DNA of 64,000 nucleotides from a bacterium (GTDB lineage Bacteria; Ratteibacteria; UBA8468; B48-G9; DSTR01). The notes under the pieces are model-generated. The model was not told the origin of the DNA. It saw only the letters and a list, made by a program, of their open reading frames with translations, and did no database searches. The translations under genes were made by a program, and so were the position numbers. The stretch's first letter is position 1, and each line of letters starts with the position of its first letter. The DNA lies in contig JAKPFT010000018.1 in the NCBI GenBank assembly GCA_029551285.1, positions 50,847 through 114,846 of the forward strand, read 5' to 3'. Positions 44,059 through 52,148 of this stretch are shown in pieces.

Positions 44059-45333
44059 ATGAAACTGCCACCCACTCACGCCATTATGGCCGAGATTCTG
44101 GAGAGGGCAAAGACCGTTCTGACCGTGGATAGCCACCAGCACCTTTCTCCGGAAACGCCCTTAACCACTGATCTGGTCCGTTTAATCCTCATGGATAGTT
44201 ATGTCAGTACCGACCTGGTCTCAGCCGGTCTTCCGCCAGAAAATCTGGAGCGGTGGCGCGACCCGGACCTGCCTTTAGCCAAAAGATGGCTGCAACTGCT
44301 GCCTTTCTGGAAGCAGGTTCAGCATGGTTCCTACGCCCGGGCAATTCTGGTGACTGCTGGAGACCTCTATGGCGCTTCAGGATTTAAAAGCCTGACTGAA
44401 ATTGAGACTGTTTCCAGCCGCCTTTCTGAAGATTTCAGGCAACCAGGGCTCTTTGAACGCCTTTTTGTTCAACGCTGCCGGATAGATACTGTGCTGACGC
44501 AAAGTCCGGCGCCCTTTACCGGACGGAGACCACGTTTTTACTGGGTTTTTCGGCCACTGGACAGGGCTGATTTTTCTCCCGGCGGCCTGTTTGAACAGGA
44601 CTGCGCGAAAGCGGGTATTCTGCTGCGTTCGGCCAGCGATTTGCCGGCCGCCATGGATGCCATTCTGAAAAAAGCCCGGCAGCAGGGCGCCACAGGTTTT
44701 AAAGGAGTGGCCATGGCCTGGTCAGCGCCGGACGAGGAGGAATTGAGAGAAGCCTGGGCTCACCGGAGCCAGTCTGCGCTTCTGCCCGGGCATCCTTTCC
44801 TGCGGCTTTACCTGGCCCGGATGGCCGCTGTAGCCGCTGAAGTAGATATCCCGGTGGCTTTACACACCGGTGCGCCGTGGACTAACTGGCTGGACTACCG
44901 CCAGTGGGAACCAACCGGATTAATTCCCCTTTTCCTTTCCTTTCGAGAAACAAGGTTTGACCTTTACCATGCGGGTCTGCCTTACCCTGACCAGGCCAGT
45001 CTTTTAGCCAAGACTTTTCCCAATGTCTGGCACAACCTTACCTGGGCGCATCTCATCAGTCCGGAAATGGCCAGAAGATGTATCTCCACCTGGCTGGACA
45101 CCGTCCCCATTAATAAGATTCTGGGTTTTGGCGGCGACTATAGTAATGAAACCGTAGTCTTAACCTATGGACACCTGGCCATCGCCAGAGAAAATGTGGC
45201 TTCTGTTCTGGCGCAGCGGATAAAAGATGGGCTTTTGAATCAGGACGAGGCCCGGTACATTCTGAAAGCCTGGTTTTCGGAAAATCCCCGAAATCTTTAT
45301 CGTCTCCCCGGTCAGACGACAACCAGCCCATAA
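44059..45333 (+). CDS. Amidohydrolase-superfamily protein
   Basis: This 424-residue TIM-barrel metal enzyme starts with VDSHQHLSPE (first-strand His-x-His), later has PVALHTGAPW and FDLYHAGLP with further His residues, and ends with ILGFGGDYSNE carrying the final Asp. The pattern is closest to amidohydrolase-2 and uronate-isomerase-like members. The substrate may be a sugar acid or lactone. It is co-directional with the flavin reductase and ends at a hairpin shared with the convergent HU gene. Confidence 0.82.
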   Translation: MKLPPTHAIMAEILERAKTVLTVDSHQHLSPETPLTTDLVRLILMDSYVSTDLVSAGLPPENLERWRDPDLPLAKRWLQLLPFWKQVQHGSYARAILVTAGDLYGASGFKSLTEIETVSSRLSEDFRQPGLFERLFVQRCRIDTVLTQSPAPFTGRRPRFYWVFRPLDRADFSPGGLFEQDCAKAGILLRSASDLPAAMDAILKKARQQGATGFKGVAMAWSAPDEEELREAWAHRSQSALLPGHPFLRLYLARMAAVAAEVDIPVALHTGAPWTNWLDYRQWEPTGLIPLFLSFRETRFDLYHAGLPYPDQASLLAKTFPNVWHNLTWAHLISPEMARRCISTWLDTVPINKILGFGGDYSNETVVLTYGHLAIARENVASVLAQRIKDGLLNQDEARYILKAWFSENPRNLYRLPGQTTTSP

Positions 45334-45334
45334 G

Positions 45335-45357
45335 AAAAGGGAGGGTTGCCCCTCCCT
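45335..45357. terminator. Bidirectional hairpin between amidohydrolase and HU genes
   Basis: AAGGGAGGG and CCCTCCCTT pair perfectly around a four-base TTGC loop directly after the amidohydrolase stop. On the minus strand a TTTTCT follows, so it can end HU transcription; the plus side has a weaker TTCTCCTT tail. Confidence 0.75.
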
Positions 45358-45384
45358 TCTCCTTCAGGTTGTGTTTCCTCTGAT

Positions 45385-45654
45385 TCACTTCACAGCCGCC
45401 TTCAGGGCCGCACCGGCTTTAAACACCGGAACTTTCTTAGCCGGAATTTTAATCGTTGAACCAGTCTTTGGGTTGCGGCCGGTTCTGGCTTTCCGCTTGG
45501 CCACCTTAAAGGTGCCGAAGCCTACCAGCGTAACGTCCTCCCCCTTCTTCAGTGCTTTCTTAATGGAGTCCAGCACCGTATTGACAGCGGCTTCGGCCTC
45601 CTTCTTTCCACAAACAACACCGGCTACCGCTTGAACCAGGTCTGCCTTATTCAT
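45385..45654 (-). CDS. HU-family DNA-binding protein
   Basis: This 89-residue histone-like protein starts MNKADLVQAVA and has the DNA-arm consensus GRNPKTGSTIKIPAKKVPVFKAG. It binds and bends DNA as a dimer and compacts the chromosome. AAAGGAGGTGAG precedes the ATG. A TATAAT box lies at 45696-45701 (minus), and the inverted repeat CCCTTG/CAAGGG lies between it and the ribosome site. A perfect TTGACA lies further upstream (45749-45744), too far for that -10 box. Confidence 0.96.
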   Translation of the reverse strand: MNKADLVQAVAGVVCGKKEAEAAVNTVLDSIKKALKKGEDVTLVGFGTFKVAKRKARTGRNPKTGSTIKIPAKKVPVFKAGAALKAAVK

Positions 45655-45789
45655 TTTTTCTCACCTCCTTTTTCCCTTGTCAGGCAAGGGTTTTCATTAT
45701 AAAAAAGCCATTTGAGTTAGATTTTCACACGGCCTGAAGAATTTGTCAAGTGGAATTTTGTAGAGCTGGCAAAGGTTTTGCTGAACCGG

Positions 45790-46698
45790 TCAGTGGCCGT
45801 GTCCGGCCAGATGCTTCTTAAGCCGTTTCTCCCGATAAAGTTTCCGGTCCGCGCGGGCAAAAAGAACCTTCTCATCTCTGAGTTCCGGGGTAAAGGTGGC
45901 CAGGCCAAAACTCAACTTCACCAGCACTTTCCTTTTGCAGGAGATTTTAAATTCATCTGTTTTTTCTCGCAGTCGTTTCAATAGTTTTTCCGCGGCCGCT
46001 TCATCAGTCAGGGGCAAAATCAGGGCGAACTCGTCACCTCCGTAACGGAAAACCAAATCTGTCCTGCGGGAAAATTTTTTCAGGCGTCTGGCTGTTTCTC
46101 TGATGGCCAGGTCGCCGCAGAGATGGCCGTGAGCGTCGTTGATTTCCTTCATCCCGTCAATGTCGGCCAGCAGGAGCGAGAATTTGGTTCCGTAGCGACG
46201 GGCTAACTGAAAGTGGTGGTGTAACTGCTCCTGGAAAGAGTTGTAGTTGTTAACACCGGTGAGCCCGTCTGTGGTGGAAACTTTTCGATATTCAGCGGTC
46301 ATCCTGACCGTATTCTCCACCTTCTGGAGAAGTTCCTGCGGCTGGTACGGCTTGGTAATATAGTCCACAACCCCTTCGCGCAGACCGGCCAGTTTGTCAG
46401 TTAGAGTATCTCTCCCAGTGAGAAAGATAATCGGTGTAAGCCAGGTGTGCCTGATTTTGCGCAGCCGCCGGCAAACTTCCAGCCCGTCCAGGTCAGGCAG
46501 GCCGATATCTAAAATTACTAAATCAGGCTTTTCCTGCTGAAACAGCCGGAGGCCTTCCTTTCCGGTGGCGGCTTCCAGGACGGTGAAATTTTTCTCCTGA
46601 AGTAGAGCCTTCAGAATAGCCCGGCCTTCAGGGTCGTCCTCCACGATGAGGACGCGACCCGGGCCACTGCCAGAAATTTTTTTTATCGGTTTTTCCAC
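45790..46698 (-). CDS. Response regulator-GGDEF diguanylate cyclase
   Basis: The track start at 46851 runs through the upstream gene; the GTG at 46698 is preferred (302 residues). The receiver domain has VLIVEDD, the phospho-acceptor Asp in LVILDIGLPDLDG and the Lys in YITKPYQP. The cyclase domain has DGLTGVNNY, DIDGMKEINDAHGH and RYGGDEFALI. An RxxD (RRTD) five residues before GGDEF is the product-inhibition site. It should make c-di-GMP in response to phosphorylation by a histidine kinase not seen here. It overlaps the TauE gene by 16 bases. Confidence 0.92.
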   Translation of the reverse strand: MEKPIKKISGSGPGRVLIVEDDPEGRAILKALLQEKNFTVLEAATGKEGLRLFQQEKPDLVILDIGLPDLDGLEVCRRLRKIRHTWLTPIIFLTGRDTLTDKLAGLREGVVDYITKPYQPQELLQKVENTVRMTAEYRKVSTTDGLTGVNNYNSFQEQLHHHFQLARRYGTKFSLLLADIDGMKEINDAHGHLCGDLAIRETARRLKKFSRRTDLVFRYGGDEFALILPLTDEAAAEKLLKRLREKTDEFKISCKRKVLVKLSFGLATFTPELRDEKVLFARADRKLYREKRLKKHLAGHGH

Positions 46699-47465
46699 AG
46701 CGTATTCAACCAGGCGGTACCAGTACGATTTCCCGAGGAAAGCAGCGCGGCCAGGTTCAGCAGACTGACACCAATGATGACCACTAAAATTACCCGCCGG
46801 AAGGTACTTTCCCTGGCCAGTCTTTTCAGATAAAGGCCGAGGAAACAGCAACCGATAGTCGGCAGAATAGCCAGAGAAACCAGGTGAAAGGCCTCCGGAG
46901 AGAAAAGGCCCAGCGAGAAGAAGGTAAAAGAACCGGTGAGCGACAGAAGGAAGAAGTAAAGCAGCAGCGTGGAACGAAACTGGTCCTTACCCCAGCCAGC
47001 GGATAACCCCCAGATGACCATCGGCGGCCCGGATTGGGAAATACTCCCTCCCAGAAAACCACTCAGCAATCCGACGCCAATCCGCAATCCCGGTCTGTCG
47101 CGAACCGGCAGTTTCACCTCAAAGAGAAAGAGCGCAGCAAACAGCAGTGTCGCCAGACTGATGCCTGATCGCAAAAGTTTCACGGGCAGATAAGCCAGGC
47201 AGATTGCTCCCAGAGGAAAACTTACCATGGCCGGCAGGAGGAAAGAGAGACTTGCTTTCCAGCGAAGGTGGTGTCTGCTCTCCCACAGGAGGACAGGATA
47301 AAGTGAAAGCATCAGCAGAAAGTTCACCGGCACAGCCGTGCGCGGAGACAGCACCAGAGTGTAAAGTGGAATCGCCAGAAGGCCGCCACCAAATCCGGAA
47401 AACGATTGCACCAGCCCGGAAAGAGAGGCCACCATAACAAGGAAAACAAGGGTACCTGTTTCCAT
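46683..47465 (-). CDS. TauE/SafE-family permease
   Basis: This 260-residue protein has about eight hydrophobic helices in two related halves (SGLVQSFSGFGGGLLAIPLY and GVGLLSGFLGGSISQSGPPM are the duplicated TauE/SafE signatures). It would export sulfite, sulfoacetate or another organic anion, though the family is broad. It is translationally overlapped by the response-regulator gene downstream, so the two may be co-regulated. The ribosome site is weak. Structured repeat copy B lies just upstream. Confidence 0.88.
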   Translation of the reverse strand: METGTLVFLVMVASLSGLVQSFSGFGGGLLAIPLYTLVLSPRTAVPVNFLLMLSLYPVLLWESRHHLRWKASLSFLLPAMVSFPLGAICLAYLPVKLLRSGISLATLLFAALFLFEVKLPVRDRPGLRIGVGLLSGFLGGSISQSGPPMVIWGLSAGWGKDQFRSTLLLYFFLLSLTGSFTFFSLGLFSPEAFHLVSLAILPTIGCCFLGLYLKRLARESTFRRVILVVIIGVSLLNLAALLSSGNRTGTAWLNTLWKNR

Positions 47466-47528
47466 GGCAAAACCTGGTAAAACAGTATATTAACAGATTT
47501 CGTCTTTGACGGGAAAGTCTGCTGGTTT

Positions 47529-47826
47529 CCCTAAAATTCCGACCAGACGGAGGTTGTCCAGGAGTATGTCTAACTTCGGGAAGATTTCTGTGCACACGCC
47601 TTGTCGCAGACAAGACTACGCAGCCAATCGGTTACTGGTGCGAACTCATTCGCCAGGTGGCGAATTCAGACACCGCCCAGTAAGGTATTGCGTCCCGGTT
47701 GGACTTGCCCGGTCCGCTTACCGACCGCTGCCGCTTTGGCTGCTTGTCTTGTAGCTGCGCCCTCGGCTACCGTGGCTTGAAATCTCCCCTCGTTGACACC
47801 GTGTTTCTTATGTCGGAATTTTAGGG
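47529..47826 (+). repeat. Structured intergenic repeat, copy B, with 15-bp terminal inverted repeats
   Basis: The outer ends are a perfect inverted pair, CCCTAAAATTCCGAC (47529-47543) and GTCGGAATTTTAGGG (47812-47826). Inside, about 47597-47765 aligns with repeat copy A read on the minus strand. Copy B has many base differences but keeps the same stems: GCAG/CTGC, CAAGAC/GTCTTG, GCAGCC/GGCTGC, the hairpin ATTCGCC-aggt-GGCGAAT and ACTGG/CCAGT. The GTAA/TTAC, GCG/CGC and CCGG/CCGG hairpin is invariant. Paired positions have changed together between A and B. It fills the gap between the TauE and PAS genes and holds no gene. Confidence 0.8.
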
Positions 47827-47839
47827 TTTCCTGATAAGG

Positions 47840-48712
47840 TCACTCAGTGGAGGGGACTTCCTGAACCATGGTCATAATCTGCACTACCCGGTCTTCCTCT
47901 TTCAGCGGGATTTTTCTCGTTTCTGTGAAGTACACCCGACCGGACACCTCTGTCTTTTCCCGGGTAATGAGCTCCTGGCCGGATTGGAAGACCTGTTCAT
48001 ATTCCTGACGCACCCGCGGTGGCAGAAAAGGAAAAACTGAGAAAAGGTTCTGGCCGACTGCTGGCAGGGGCAAACCTATTTTCCTGTTCCACTCCTGAAA
48101 GGCCGGGTTGAAAAGAAGAAGAGAATAACTGCGGTCAATGACATGAATCGGCACCGGAATAACTTCCAGGAGAAGGCGGTATCTAACCTGTTTTGGCGGT
48201 TCTGCGGCTTTTTCCCCGGCCCTTTCGGTGAACTCGCGGCCGCAGTGGAGAAGACCACAGGGTTTGTTTTCTTCGTCCCTGAGAACAAGGCTGCGCCAGG
48301 CAATTGTTTTTGACCAGCCAAACCTGGTCAGCACCGGCGTTTCATAATGCTTGACCATCTCAATTTCGCCTTCTAAGAGTTTTTTCTGGAGAAACCAGAC
48401 CGCTTCGCCCACCGCGGGTTCAAAACACAGTTGGTGCCATAACCGGCCATGATATTCTTCAGGCAGCCGAAGTCCCAATACCCGGCGTCCTTTCTTGTTA
48501 ATCAGGGATAAAGTTCCATCTGGTTTCACCACCACCAGCATCAGGTCAAGAAGGTCAAGACAGTTCTGCCACTGGTTACATTCCTGCTGGAGTCGTTGAA
48601 TGGTATTCTGACTGGAGCGCAACTGTTCCTGGAGAGAATTTACTTCAGCCTGGAGGGCGCTGATAGCCTTCACCAGTTTGTCTTTAGGCGCCAGCGGCCT
48701 TTCTGTACTCAA
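47840..48712 (-). CDS. PAS-domain sensor protein without output domain
   Basis: This 290-residue protein has an N-terminal coiled coil (about 10-50, LQAEVNSLQEQLRSSQNTIQ) and two PAS-like domains (about 52-160 starting CLDLLDLMLVVVKPDGTLSL, and 175-285 starting RLLLEVIPVPIHVIDRSYSL). No histidine kinase, GGDEF or other output domain follows. It starts with TTG after a strong GGGAGGT. It may signal through protein contact, for example with the nearby response-regulator diguanylate cyclase, which lacks a partner kinase here; that link is inference. Confidence 0.82.
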   Translation of the reverse strand: MSTERPLAPKDKLVKAISALQAEVNSLQEQLRSSQNTIQRLQQECNQWQNCLDLLDLMLVVVKPDGTLSLINKKGRRVLGLRLPEEYHGRLWHQLCFEPAVGEAVWFLQKKLLEGEIEMVKHYETPVLTRFGWSKTIAWRSLVLRDEENKPCGLLHCGREFTERAGEKAAEPPKQVRYRLLLEVIPVPIHVIDRSYSLLLFNPAFQEWNRKIGLPLPAVGQNLFSVFPFLPPRVRQEYEQVFQSGQELITREKTEVSGRVYFTETRKIPLKEEDRVVQIMTMVQEVPSTE

Positions 48713-48800
48713 GGGATTACCTCCCTGTAATCCACAGGCCCCGGCTGTCGGCTGATGGTAGAATAGCCCTGCTGCCTTTCCCTGTCAAGTACCCTGCCCG

Positions 48801-50081
48801 TTACCTCAGAAAAAGTTCCACCACGGCTACCGCGACATTGGGCCGCAGGACCGGAAGTTCCAGCGTGATATCATCCGGTTTTTTCTGGTCTCTAATGATT
48901 TTCACCTCAGAGGCATCGTGAAGCAGCTGGGCGTAGGCAACTTTCTTGCCGTAGCCGTCAAGATGAAGGTGGCGGAAAGGCCAGGCCAGGATGTGAACGT
49001 AAAGGCAGTTAGTTTCCGGATTGTAGGTAAGGCGGCAGTCAGGCGGCGGTTTAAACTCATCTGGCGCCTGGGTGCATCCGTAAATTGCCCGGCTGTGCCG
49101 GCGCATCCACTGGCCTATTCCTTCCAGGCGGGCCAGCGCTCTTTCGTCAAACTCTCCGCGGGCAGTCGGGCCGACATTAAGCAGAAAGTTGCCACCTTTA
49201 CTGACCGCTTCTATCAACAGCGTCAGCAGTTGTTCCACACTTTTCCAGGAGGCCTCATCCCGGTGATACCCCCAGGAACCGGAAAAGGTATGGCAGGCTT
49301 CCCAGACCACCGGTACTCCGTCAACGGTTGGCCAATCCCGCGGCATGTACTGTTCCGGCGTCATGATGTCCCAGTCTTCCGGCCAGTCCAGGCGATCGTT
49401 CAGGAGAATTTTTGGCTGCAAACTTCTGACTAATTTGACCAACTTCTCACTCTCCCAGTCCTGCCTTCCTTTGCCCACCCAGGAAGAAGGCCGACCATGC
49501 TTGCCGGGTGGATAACTGAAGTCAAACCACATGATGTCCACCGGCCCGAAGTTGGTGAGCAGTTCTCTCACCTGGTGGTGGAGATACTCGGCATATTTTT
49601 CCTGCCGCCGCGTCTTATTGAGCCTGGCGCGGTCAGGGTGATTGCGTAAAGGATGCAGGTCATCAATCACGAAATCCGGATGGTGCCAGTCAATCAGAGA
49701 GTGGTAGAACCCAACTCTCAGGCCCTGCCGCCGGAAGGCTTCCACCATCGGTTTGAGCAGGTCACGACCTGCCGGTGTCCGGGTCGCTTTGTAGTCGGTA
49801 TACTGAGAATCCCACAGACAGAAACCTTCATGATGTTTGGTGGTGACGACGAAGTATTTCATCCCGGCTGCCGCGGCTGTTTTCGCCCAGAGGTCCGGGT
49901 CGTAAAGGTCAGGGTTGAAATGGCGGAAGTAGATATCGTAGACTTCGTCCGGAATCTCTTCCCGCTGTTTCACCCACTCGTGTCTGGCCGCCAGAGCATA
50001 AAGCCCCCAGTGAATGAAGAGCCCGAACCGGTCATGGGAAAACCAGGAACTGTCACCATTTGACACTCTCACTTTTTTCAT
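48801..50081 (-). CDS. GH29 alpha-L-fucosidase
   Basis: This 426-residue protein has the GH29 signature FGLFIHWGLYALAARHEW, VVTTKHHEGFCLWDS, and the nucleophile aspartate in VDIMWFDFSYP. HTFSGSWGYHRDE and GGNFLLNVGPTARGEF follow. A C-terminal beta domain closes the protein. It releases L-fucose from oligosaccharides. No signal peptide is seen, so it may act on imported fragments. AAGGAG precedes the ATG and a near-consensus promoter lies at 50119-50147. Confidence 0.95.
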   Translation of the reverse strand: MKKVRVSNGDSSWFSHDRFGLFIHWGLYALAARHEWVKQREEIPDEVYDIYFRHFNPDLYDPDLWAKTAAAAGMKYFVVTTKHHEGFCLWDSQYTDYKATRTPAGRDLLKPMVEAFRRQGLRVGFYHSLIDWHHPDFVIDDLHPLRNHPDRARLNKTRRQEKYAEYLHHQVRELLTNFGPVDIMWFDFSYPPGKHGRPSSWVGKGRQDWESEKLVKLVRSLQPKILLNDRLDWPEDWDIMTPEQYMPRDWPTVDGVPVVWEACHTFSGSWGYHRDEASWKSVEQLLTLLIEAVSKGGNFLLNVGPTARGEFDERALARLEGIGQWMRRHSRAIYGCTQAPDEFKPPPDCRLTYNPETNCLYVHILAWPFRHLHLDGYGKKVAYAQLLHDASEVKIIRDQKKPDDITLELPVLRPNVAVAVVELFLR

Positions 50082-50118
50082 GGCAACTCCTTTCTCTGTG
50101 TGGATTTTCTAAGCCAGA

Positions 50119-50147
50119 ATTATGGCACGGGGGCGCCGAACAGTCAA
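50119..50147 (-). promoter_or_regulatory. Promoter for the fucosidase gene
   Basis: On the minus strand TTGACT (50147-50142), a 17-base spacer and CATAAT (50124-50119) lie 37 bases before the start. Both boxes match five of six positions. Confidence 0.65.
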
Positions 50148-50200
50148 ACAAGAAAATGGTTTCTGGAAAAGGAAACGGCTTCAGGTTAGAATAAGAGGGT

Positions 50201-51082
50201 ATGAGTGAGCGGGTTCAAATTTCTCTGCTGAGTATCTTTGTTATGCTTCAGGTATTTGTGGTTGTCTGGCAGTTAAAACCTTGCCTGAAGCCGTTGCGGA
50301 TTTCAGACATCACATCCTCCCTTCGTTTTTCTTTTCCGGAGATTCAACTCAGGAGGCCGGCCGGAAAGTTGACCCGGCACTCAATCGGCGGTTATGAAGC
50401 AGTTCTCCAGCAGGTGGAAAAACAGCAGGCAAAGATGGTCAGCCGCTATAGACACTCCTGGAAGGAGAGAGAAAGGCAGCGTCTGGTAAAAGAGGCTCGC
50501 GAATTCCTGCTGGAGACAATCTCCAGACAAATTTTTCCGGCCTGGTACGGCACAGCCTGGGCCTTCAGCGGTCAGACTGACCGGCCGGGTCAGGGAGCCA
50601 TTGCCTGCGGTATTTTTGTGGCTACCGTGCTCAACCACGCCGGTTTTGCCCTGGACAGGGTCAGATTGGGTATTCAACCTTCCCGTTACATCATCACCAA
50701 TCTTACCGGTCAGGAGAATCTCTGGCGGCTCTCCGGTCGCTCCCTGAAGCAGATACAGCGCGAAATCACCAGGCGTGGCCGCAACCTTTACATCGTTGGC
50801 CTGGACAAACACACGGGCTTCATCTTTTACGATGGCCGCCACCAGCCTGTCTTTATCCATGCTTCTGGCCAGAAAGGCCTCCGGCAGGTTGTGGCAGAAG
50901 AACTGACAGTTTCAGAGACTCTCCGCCGGTCACGTTACTTCATCCTCGGTCAGATGCTGACGGAGAAGATGATGGAAGACTGGCTTACCAGGAGATTCAT
51001 TCCCATCAGTTCTGACTACTACTGTCAGGCGCGGGCCTTAAGCAGGGAGCGCGCCTGGAGAACCGGGAGAAGACATGGTTGA
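50201..51082 (+). CDS. Membrane-anchored papain-fold (NlpC/P60-like) hydrolase, putative
   Basis: This 293-residue protein has an N-terminal membrane helix (ISLLSIFVMLQVFVVVWQL), a charged helical linker (about 65-105) and a compact domain with ACGIFVATVLNHAGF and GLDKHTGFIFYDG. A cysteine at a helix start and a histidine on a following strand are the two key residues of papain-fold amidases of the NlpC/P60/CHAP type. It may cut peptidoglycan or a surface conjugate outside the membrane. I cannot place it in a named subfamily. A TAGAAT box ends eight bases before the ATG. The next gene overlaps its end by eight bases. Confidence 0.6.
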   Translation: MSERVQISLLSIFVMLQVFVVVWQLKPCLKPLRISDITSSLRFSFPEIQLRRPAGKLTRHSIGGYEAVLQQVEKQQAKMVSRYRHSWKERERQRLVKEAREFLLETISRQIFPAWYGTAWAFSGQTDRPGQGAIACGIFVATVLNHAGFALDRVRLGIQPSRYIITNLTGQENLWRLSGRSLKQIQREITRRGRNLYIVGLDKHTGFIFYDGRHQPVFIHASGQKGLRQVVAEELTVSETLRRSRYFILGQMLTEKMMEDWLTRRFIPISSDYYCQARALSRERAWRTGRRHG

Positions 51083-52148
51083 AAAATTTACTGTCAGCCG
51101 CGATGGGAATATTTACCAGGCTTTTCCCGATGTGGCCCTGGCCGCTTCAGGAAAATTAGTGTGCGTTTTCGCTGAATGTATCCACCATCTTGACCGGTCC
51201 TACACCCGGATTATGGTTACCAGTTCTACCGACCGGGGTCGCACCTGGAGCCAGAAGCAGCCTCTGACTGAAGGAACTAAAGGGTTACCTTTCTGGAACT
51301 GTCCGCGGGTCAGCCGGCTTAAGGATAACCGTCTGGTGGTCGTGGTGGACAAACTCTTCTCGCCAGAAGGTAGTGCCAGTCCTGAAGACTGCCGCAACTA
51401 CCTTTTCTTCAGCCAGGACGAAGGGGTTACCTGGCAGGGTCCGGTGGTGACGCCAGCGCTGGGCATTGTGCCGGACAGGATTGTGGAGTTAACCAGTGGC
51501 CGCTGGCTTCTATCCTGTCATTATCGTGACAGGGCTTTCGGTTTTTTAGTCCAGCGGCTGTGGTTTTCCGATGATGCCGGGAAAAGTTGGCAGGGCCCGG
51601 TGATTGTGGCGAAAAAAGATGGTTTGCATCTCTGTGAAGTTAGCCTTGTAGAAGTGGAACCCGGTATCCTGGTCGCATTTCACCGGGAAAATTCCCGGCA
51701 GGGCTGGGATTGTTTCAAAACCATTTCCCGGGATAACGGGGAAAACTGGGGCCAGGTTATTCCTTTCCCTCTGCCAGGCTGCCATCGGCCGGTGGCCGGG
51801 GTTCTCCGGGACGGCCAGCTTTTAATCACTTACCGCTTTCTACCAGGTGGTCGGGCCTGGGCCCATAATTTTTTTGCGGCGCTAACGGATAAAGAATCTG
51901 CTCTGGCCCCGGATAGAAACAGTGTCCGGGTGAGAATTTTCCCGCTGGATTATGACCGTTCACCAGCCTGTGACACAGGTTACTCTGGCTGGGTTCAATT
52001 TCCTGACGGTGAAATTTACGCGGTCAACTATCTGGTGGACGAAGCCGCTAAAGCCTGGATCCGGGGTTACTCCTTTTTCCCGGAAGATATTATCTTGCCT
52101 CAAACTCAATCATCCAGTGAAGCAGGTTCCGCGCATAATCCAGTTTAG
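51075..52148 (+). CDS. Sialidase-like beta-propeller (BNR-repeat) protein
   Basis: This 357-residue six-bladed propeller has several Asp-box repeats (SSTDRGRTW, SQDEGVTW, SDDAGKSW, SRDNGENW). The opening SRDGNIYQAFPDVALAASG resembles exo-sialidase-like glycoside hydrolases. There is no signal peptide. Family members hydrolyse sialic-acid-like or other sugars, and many uncharacterised ones occur in glycan clusters, so the substrate is open. It overlaps the amidase-like gene by eight bases and the convergent isomerase by 59 bases. Confidence 0.82.
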   Translation: MVEKFTVSRDGNIYQAFPDVALAASGKLVCVFAECIHHLDRSYTRIMVTSSTDRGRTWSQKQPLTEGTKGLPFWNCPRVSRLKDNRLVVVVDKLFSPEGSASPEDCRNYLFFSQDEGVTWQGPVVTPALGIVPDRIVELTSGRWLLSCHYRDRAFGFLVQRLWFSDDAGKSWQGPVIVAKKDGLHLCEVSLVEVEPGILVAFHRENSRQGWDCFKTISRDNGENWGQVIPFPLPGCHRPVAGVLRDGQLLITYRFLPGGRAWAHNFFAALTDKESALAPDRNSVRVRIFPLDYDRSPACDTGYSGWVQFPDGEIYAVNYLVDEAAKAWIRGYSFFPEDIILPQTQSSSEAGSAHNPV

